This document shows, piece after piece, positions 60,755 to 64,000 of a stretch of DNA of 64,000 nucleotides. Origin of the DNA: Arthrobacter sp. S41 (GTDB lineage: Bacteria; Actinomycetota; Actinomycetes; Actinomycetales; Micrococcaceae). The position numbers and the translations under genes are program-made. The stretch spans positions 186,001-250,000 of the forward strand of contig NZ_SIHY01000001.1 of assembly GCF_004320535.1 (NCBI RefSeq), written 5' to 3'. Under the pieces are notes generated by a model that searched no databases, had not been told where the DNA came from, and was given only the letters and a program-made list of their open reading frames with translations. Every line of letters begins with the position of its first letter. Position 1 is the first letter of the stretch.

Positions 60755-60809
60755 AGCTCGGATCCCATTTTGCCGCGTGGGAACTTAGACGAGCGGATTG
60801 ATACAAAAT

Positions 60810-61526
60810 CTAGTCAAGGTCCAGCGTGAAATCAGAACCATCCTTGCGCGGAATGGTGATGGTTCCCAGCTCTTTCGCCGTTGCCGGTTCCATTGCTACC
60901 GAGACAATCCCAAAGTCGGTAGCTTTGAACTCCACCGGTGGACGTAGATCTTCGTGATTGCCCGGAATCTTCAGCAAGACGGTACGGACGTCTTTCTCTG
61001 CCACATCTGGTGGAAGCATTGCCAGAACAACGCCGGGCTTTTTGTCGCTGCCATCGATGTTCAGCGTCAAGCCGTCCTTCTGTACCTCAGCGGGAGCGTC
61101 GCATTCAGTTTCGGGACCGTTAATAGTTGCACTGCCGTCACCGTCTCCGCTTTGCGCCCAGGCAACCAAGCATAGGTCGCCCTCTTTATTGGTTGCAGCA
61201 AATTCTTGGGCGTAGGACAACGGTGCCAGGGCCCGGAAACTGGACTTCTTGATGGATGAATCGTTGAACTTCTGAGACGGTCGGTCCTCGTCCGTCTGCG
61301 GCTTGGCCAACGTGGGAATGATGTCTTTCGCGCCGACGGATGCCGATGACCTAGATGCCGAGGCTGATGGTGTGGAGGATGATTTATCCCCGTTCTGCGA
61401 CTGGCTAGTTGCAGAAACTGGCTCCGCCGAAGTGCCGGATTCTTCGCTGGTTGGGGACGTTGCGGAGCAGGACGTGGCCAGAAGAACGGCGCTGAGTCCA
61501 ATGAGTAGCGGGAGCTTTGATTTCAT
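60810..61526 (-). CDS. Hypothetical lipoprotein
   Basis: 238 residues. Lipobox LATSC (Cys20) after a hydrophobic h-region, then a Ser/Thr/Glu-rich spacer of about 60 residues, typical for surface lipoproteins. The folded remainder has one Cys pair (LCLVAW and ETECDAP) that could form a disulphide. The pattern of short strands (GLTLNIDGSDKKPGVVLAML, VRTVLLKIPGNH) suggests a beta-rich domain. No family recognised. Own promoter lies in the 318-base gap upstream. Confidence 0.75.
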   Translation of the reverse strand: MKSKLPLLIGLSAVLLATSCSATSPTSEESGTSAEPVSATSQSQNGDKSSSTPSASASRSSASVGAKDIIPTLAKPQTDEDRPSQKFNDSSIKKSSFRALAPLSYAQEFAATNKEGDLCLVAWAQSGDGDGSATINGPETECDAPAEVQKDGLTLNIDGSDKKPGVVLAMLPPDVAEKDVRTVLLKIPGNHEDLRPPVEFKATDFGIVSVAMEPATAKELGTITIPRKDGSDFTLDLD

Positions 61527-61844
61527 CAGAAAACCTCGAAGTCTGTTGTGGATGTATCAACAAAGATGACGATCGTGCAGTCGATGGTGCTCATTGCGTT
61601 TTGACCAGCTGAACAATTGCCTGAGTAATTAACAGCATGTAGCTATACGTTTGAACCGCTCTTAGAACAAGACGCTAACATTTAGCGAATCGGCCGGGCA
61701 AGCATTTTAGTCAAGATAATTGCTGAAAGAGATCAATCGAGGACTGTCGATAGTTTGAAGGTGAAATCTGGGTGAAGACTGGCATGGTGAACCATCAGGA
61801 CATGACTTGTCCTGATGGTCCTAACTGCTCCTCACGCTCAAGCG
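61527..61844. other. Intergenic region upstream of lipoprotein gene
   Basis: 318 bases without a supported gene. Contains the hairpin at 61791-61819 (end of the hydrolase gene), a short dyad CGCTAA-CAT-TTAGCG at 61673-61687 and AT-rich minus-strand sequence next to the lipoprotein start. No RNA gene seen. Confidence 0.5.
61791..61819 (-). terminator. 12-bp hairpin downstream of alpha/beta hydrolase
   Basis: ACCATCAGGACA (61791-61802) and TGTCCTGATGGT (61808-61819), perfect arms with TGACT loop, 26 bases after the hydrolase stop. No T-run. The arms contain the same TCAGGACA/TGTCCTGA half-sites as the palindrome upstream of nrtR, in everted order. Confidence 0.7.
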
Positions 61845-62606
61845 CTAGTGGCCTAAGAAATCCAGTGCTTTCTCCTTGAACTCGCGACTGGTGACCGCAT
61901 TGGCGTGATTGCGTCCGGCCAGCCACAGCACCTCGTTTGCAGTGCCCGCTTCTCGCAGTAGTCGGCGTAATCGAGGCATGGTGGTTGCTAGATCGTCTTG
62001 GTCGCCAGCGACTAGAAGCGTGGGGACCGAAGGGATCTTCGCTGCGGGATCGTATGGCTCTGACTTGATGGCTTCGATCAGCTCAAAAAGGGCCGTGAGG
62101 TCATTGCTAGGTTCGGCAGAAGCAATCTTCATGATGGTTGCCGTGTAGTCATCGTTGATCGGTTCACCGGAAGTGACGTTGGCCTGAGCTTGCACAAGAT
62201 TAAAAGCGGCCAACGGATCGCCGGCTCCTGGGCCACCCATTATCAGGTGCTCCACCAAGTCCGGATTAAACGCCGCAAACTCCCATGCGAGGCGGGAGCC
62301 GAGCGAGTAGCCGATGACATCGACTGGTCCTTCGTCTAACTCCATGACTATCGCGGCCAGCGACTGGCGAATCTGGCTAGGTGCCCAATTTCCCTCGTTG
62401 CGACGTGGGTCCTTGCCGTGCCCGGGCAGATCGACAAGCAGCACATTGCGCCCAGCATCAGTGAAATATTTCAGCCAACGCGAACGCTCCCAATTCAATT
62501 CACCAGATGAGGCGAAGCCGTGGATGAATAGCACGGATGGGTCACTCACCTCAGTGTTTGTGCGAATCACTCGAAGATTTAGATCCAGTGTCATGCCATT
62601 GATCAT
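61845..62606 (-). CDS. Alpha/beta hydrolase
   Basis: 253 residues. Oxyanion region FIHGFASSGELNWERS, nucleophile elbow GYSLGSRLAW (Ser about 102), acid Asp in LLVAGDQDDLAT, and His in LAGRNHANAV. Typical cytosolic esterase-like fold with a small cap (about 130-175). No signal peptide. Substrate unknown. Divergent from nrtR with 101 bases between starts, which hold the putative NrtR palindrome, so it may be co-regulated with NAD genes (inference). Confidence 0.88.
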   Translation of the reverse strand: MINGMTLDLNLRVIRTNTEVSDPSVLFIHGFASSGELNWERSRWLKYFTDAGRNVLLVDLPGHGKDPRRNEGNWAPSQIRQSLAAIVMELDEGPVDVIGYSLGSRLAWEFAAFNPDLVEHLIMGGPGAGDPLAAFNLVQAQANVTSGEPINDDYTATIMKIASAEPSNDLTALFELIEAIKSEPYDPAAKIPSVPTLLVAGDQDDLATTMPRLRRLLREAGTANEVLWLAGRNHANAVTSREFKEKALDFLGH

Positions 62607-62615
62607 AGGCTATTG

Positions 62616-62633
62616 TGTCCTGAATTCAGGACA
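62616..62633. promoter_or_regulatory. 18-bp perfect palindrome, putative NrtR operator
   Basis: TGTCCTGAATTCAGGACA is a perfect palindrome located 74 bases before nrtR and 9 bases before the start of the divergent hydrolase gene. Placement in front of nrtR-nadA suggests it is the NrtR box. Confidence 0.65.
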
Positions 62634-62707
62634 GAGGTTAGCGTCAATCGAGACTTAATGTCAGAATGACTCTAACGAAATCTACGTAGTGAAAATGAGG
62701 CAACATC

Positions 62708-63433
62708 ATGTCATCGGTTCCGGGATGGGCCAACGTCAACGAACGGCGCAACCTGCCGCCGGCCTTGGCGGTCTCCACGGTGATCCTTGGCATCCGAGAA
62801 GGACAAGACGGTGGCCCGGATAAACTCTGCCTGCCACTGGTGCGCAGAATCCGAGAACCACACCAGGGACTGTGGGCCCTGCCCGGTGGACCCGTTGACG
62901 CACAAGAATCCTTGGGCCAAGCCGCGGGACGCAACCTGGCCGAGACCACCGGACTGCGCCCTAACTATCTTGAACAGCTCTATACCTTCGGTGATATCGA
63001 TAGATCTCCAACGCACCGCCTGGTCACCATCGCCTACTTCGCCTTACTCAATGCCAACCAAGTCGGCACAACAGTCCAAGACGACAACGTGGCTTGGTTT
63101 GATATCGATGATCCGGCAATCGCGCAGCTGGCCTTTGATCACCGCAAGATTGTTGACTACGCGTTATGGCGCCTGCGTAATAAGACCGAGTACGGGCAGA
63201 TTGCCCACCGACTGCTCGGCGAACGCTTCACCCTGGCAGCACTACGCGGAGTATATGAAGCCATCTTAGGACGAAGGCTTGATCCAGCGAACTTCCGCCG
63301 CACGCTGAAGAACACCGCGACCATTGAGGCCACCGACGAGTACCTCGCTGGCGGACAACACCGACCTCCACGGCTTTACCGCTATGTAGGCCACGGACCT
63401 GACCCGCTGGAAGTTGATCCCACGCAGGCCTAG
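62708..63433 (+). CDS. nrtR: NrtR-type Nudix-related transcriptional regulator of NAD biosynthesis
   Basis: 241 residues. N-terminal Nudix-like domain (about 18-150) and C-terminal winged helix (about 160-240, [31 protein letters not shown]). The Nudix box (61-83) keeps Gly61, Glu67, Arg75, Glu79 and Gly82, but the first Glu of REUxEE is Asn76 and the last is Thr80, so hydrolase activity is probably lost; the domain senses ADP-ribose in known NrtR. GAGG 8 bases before ATG. Directly followed by nadA, so it controls de novo NAD synthesis. Confidence 0.92.
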   Translation: MSSVPGWANVNERRNLPPALAVSTVILGIREGQDGGPDKLCLPLVRRIREPHQGLWALPGGPVDAQESLGQAAGRNLAETTGLRPNYLEQLYTFGDIDRSPTHRLVTIAYFALLNANQVGTTVQDDNVAWFDIDDPAIAQLAFDHRKIVDYALWRLRNKTEYGQIAHRLLGERFTLAALRGVYEAILGRRLDPANFRRTLKNTATIEATDEYLAGGQHRPPRLYRYVGHGPDPLEVDPTQA

Positions 63434-63483
63434 AACTTTTCACCAGCTTTATCTTTTTTGATTCGCAAGAAATGGACAACCCC

Positions 63484-64000
63484 ATGAGCACCGAACTAAC
63501 TGACAACTTTGGATCTGTCGCCCAGAACATCACCCGGCTGAACCTCTTGGCTCCAGATTCCACCTGCTCCACCGACTTGGCCGCAAACCCGTGGGATACC
63601 CCGGCCGGTTATGGTCCTGGTGCTTCCCAAGAAGACAAGATTCCTTCCGGGTACCCGGTGCAGGGCTCCATCCCCGAAGAGTACTTGAAAGCCAGCGATG
63701 CTGAACTAGATGCTCGGATCGTGGCGGCCAAAGAAAAGCTGGGGGAGAAAGCAGTTATCCTCGGACACTTTTATCAGCGCGATGAAGTGGTGAAATACGC
63801 GGACTTTGTTGGTGACTCTTTCCAACTGGCCAACGCAGCCTTGAGCCGAGACAAGGCTGAGGCGATCATCTTCTGCGGTGTGCACTTCATGGCTGAAACC
63901 GCCGACATTCTTTCCCATGATGACCAAGCGGTGATCCTGCCAAATCTGGCTGCAGGCTGCTCCATGGCCGATATGGCCGACGGTCCCAGCGTGCAAAAGT
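63484..64000 (+). CDS. nadA: Quinolinate synthase, 3' end beyond window
   Basis: The first 172 residues are visible. NadA condenses iminoaspartate with dihydroxyacetone phosphate to quinolinate, using a [4Fe-4S] cluster. [19 protein letters not shown] (94-112), the cluster Cys131 in [10 protein letters not shown], and [12 protein letters not shown] near residue 159 identify it. The N-terminal 60 residues are longer than in E. coli, as in actinobacteria. ATG chosen at 63484, 50 bases after nrtR. nadBC presumably follow outside the window. Confidence 0.95.
   Translation, partial: MSTELTDNFGSVAQNITRLNLLAPDSTCSTDLAANPWDTPAGYGPGASQEDKIPSGYPVQGSIPEEYLKASDAELDARIVAAKEKLGEKAVILGHFYQRDEVVKYADFVGDSFQLANAALSRDKAEAIIFCGVHFMAETADILSHDDQAVILPNLAAGCSMADMADGPSVQK

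Noticed and set aside
1-64000. Search for IS elements, prophage, integrative elements, CRISPR arrays, tRNA and rRNA genes
   Set aside because: No transposase, integrase, recombinase, spaced direct repeats or cloverleaf-like sequences were seen in the gaps. Repeats found are operators and terminators.

Overview
The window looks like a chromosomal segment of a high-GC Gram-positive actinobacterium of the Micrococcaceae (Arthrobacter/Glutamicibacter-like). Pointers are the DUF3039 plus DEAH-helicase pair, the clpS-DUF2017-murI-MBL-rph-rdgB neighbourhood, the NrtR/nadA pair, an actinobacterial-type Fe-dependent homoprotocatechuate dioxygenase, and frequent GTG/TTG starts. Genus assignment is inference. 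I see no rRNA, tRNA, CRISPR array, transposase, integrase or prophage. The DNA reads as stable chromosome with several accessory catabolic and transport islands.

Layout. (a) 1-10.7 kb, housekeeping: an ABC-2 permease cut by the window edge, DUF3039, a DEAH helicase, a reductase-like protein, NAD salvage (pncB-pncA), then clpS-DUF2017-murI-MBL and rph-rdgB. (b) 10.7-13.9 kb: a tight minus-strand operon DUF4956 -> VTC-domain protein -> CotH-kinase lipoprotein, the most interesting poorly characterised module here. (c) 14.2-16.9 kb: a YtrA-type GntR regulator with its own operator, an ABC ATPase, a permease and an SRPBCC protein. (d) 17-23.3 kb: DNA metabolism, with a DEDDh exonuclease-BRCT protein, a degenerate ADP-ribosylglycohydrolase-like protein and SbcD-SbcC. 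(e) 23.5-27.1 kb: two MFS carriers and an IclR regulator. (f) 27.2-34.2 kb: an alpha-glucoside locus (LacI regulator, GH13 enzyme, malE-malF-malG) with two perfect LacI-type operators in the divergent promoter region. (g) 34.3-40.7 kb: a HAAS/DUF1700-like membrane protein, TetR plus DHA2 exporter, fatty-acid desaturase, ABC-F protein.

(h) 40.8-45.8 kb: MatC-type dicarboxylate carrier -> CaiB/BaiF CoA-transferase -> fused carboxyltransferase, divergent from a FadR-type GntR regulator. This looks like an uptake, CoA activation and (de)carboxylation route for a dicarboxylate. (i) 46-50.9 kb: a homoprotocatechuate (3,4-dihydroxyphenylacetate) meta-cleavage operon made of a FAH-RraA fusion protein, a GntR regulator, HpaE and HpaD. 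It lacks hpaF, hpaH, hpaI and the hydroxylase hpaBC. (j) 51-54.1 kb: a MacAB-like export operon (adaptor, ATPase, FtsX-type permease). (k) 54.4-64 kb: a secreted protein, phosphatase, ilvD, XRE/MmyB regulator, CPA1 antiporter, lipoprotein, alpha/beta hydrolase, then NrtR with nadA running off the end.

Intergenic regions are rich in strong hairpin terminators and palindromic operators, listed individually. All functional calls come from reading motifs and family resemblance. No database search was run.
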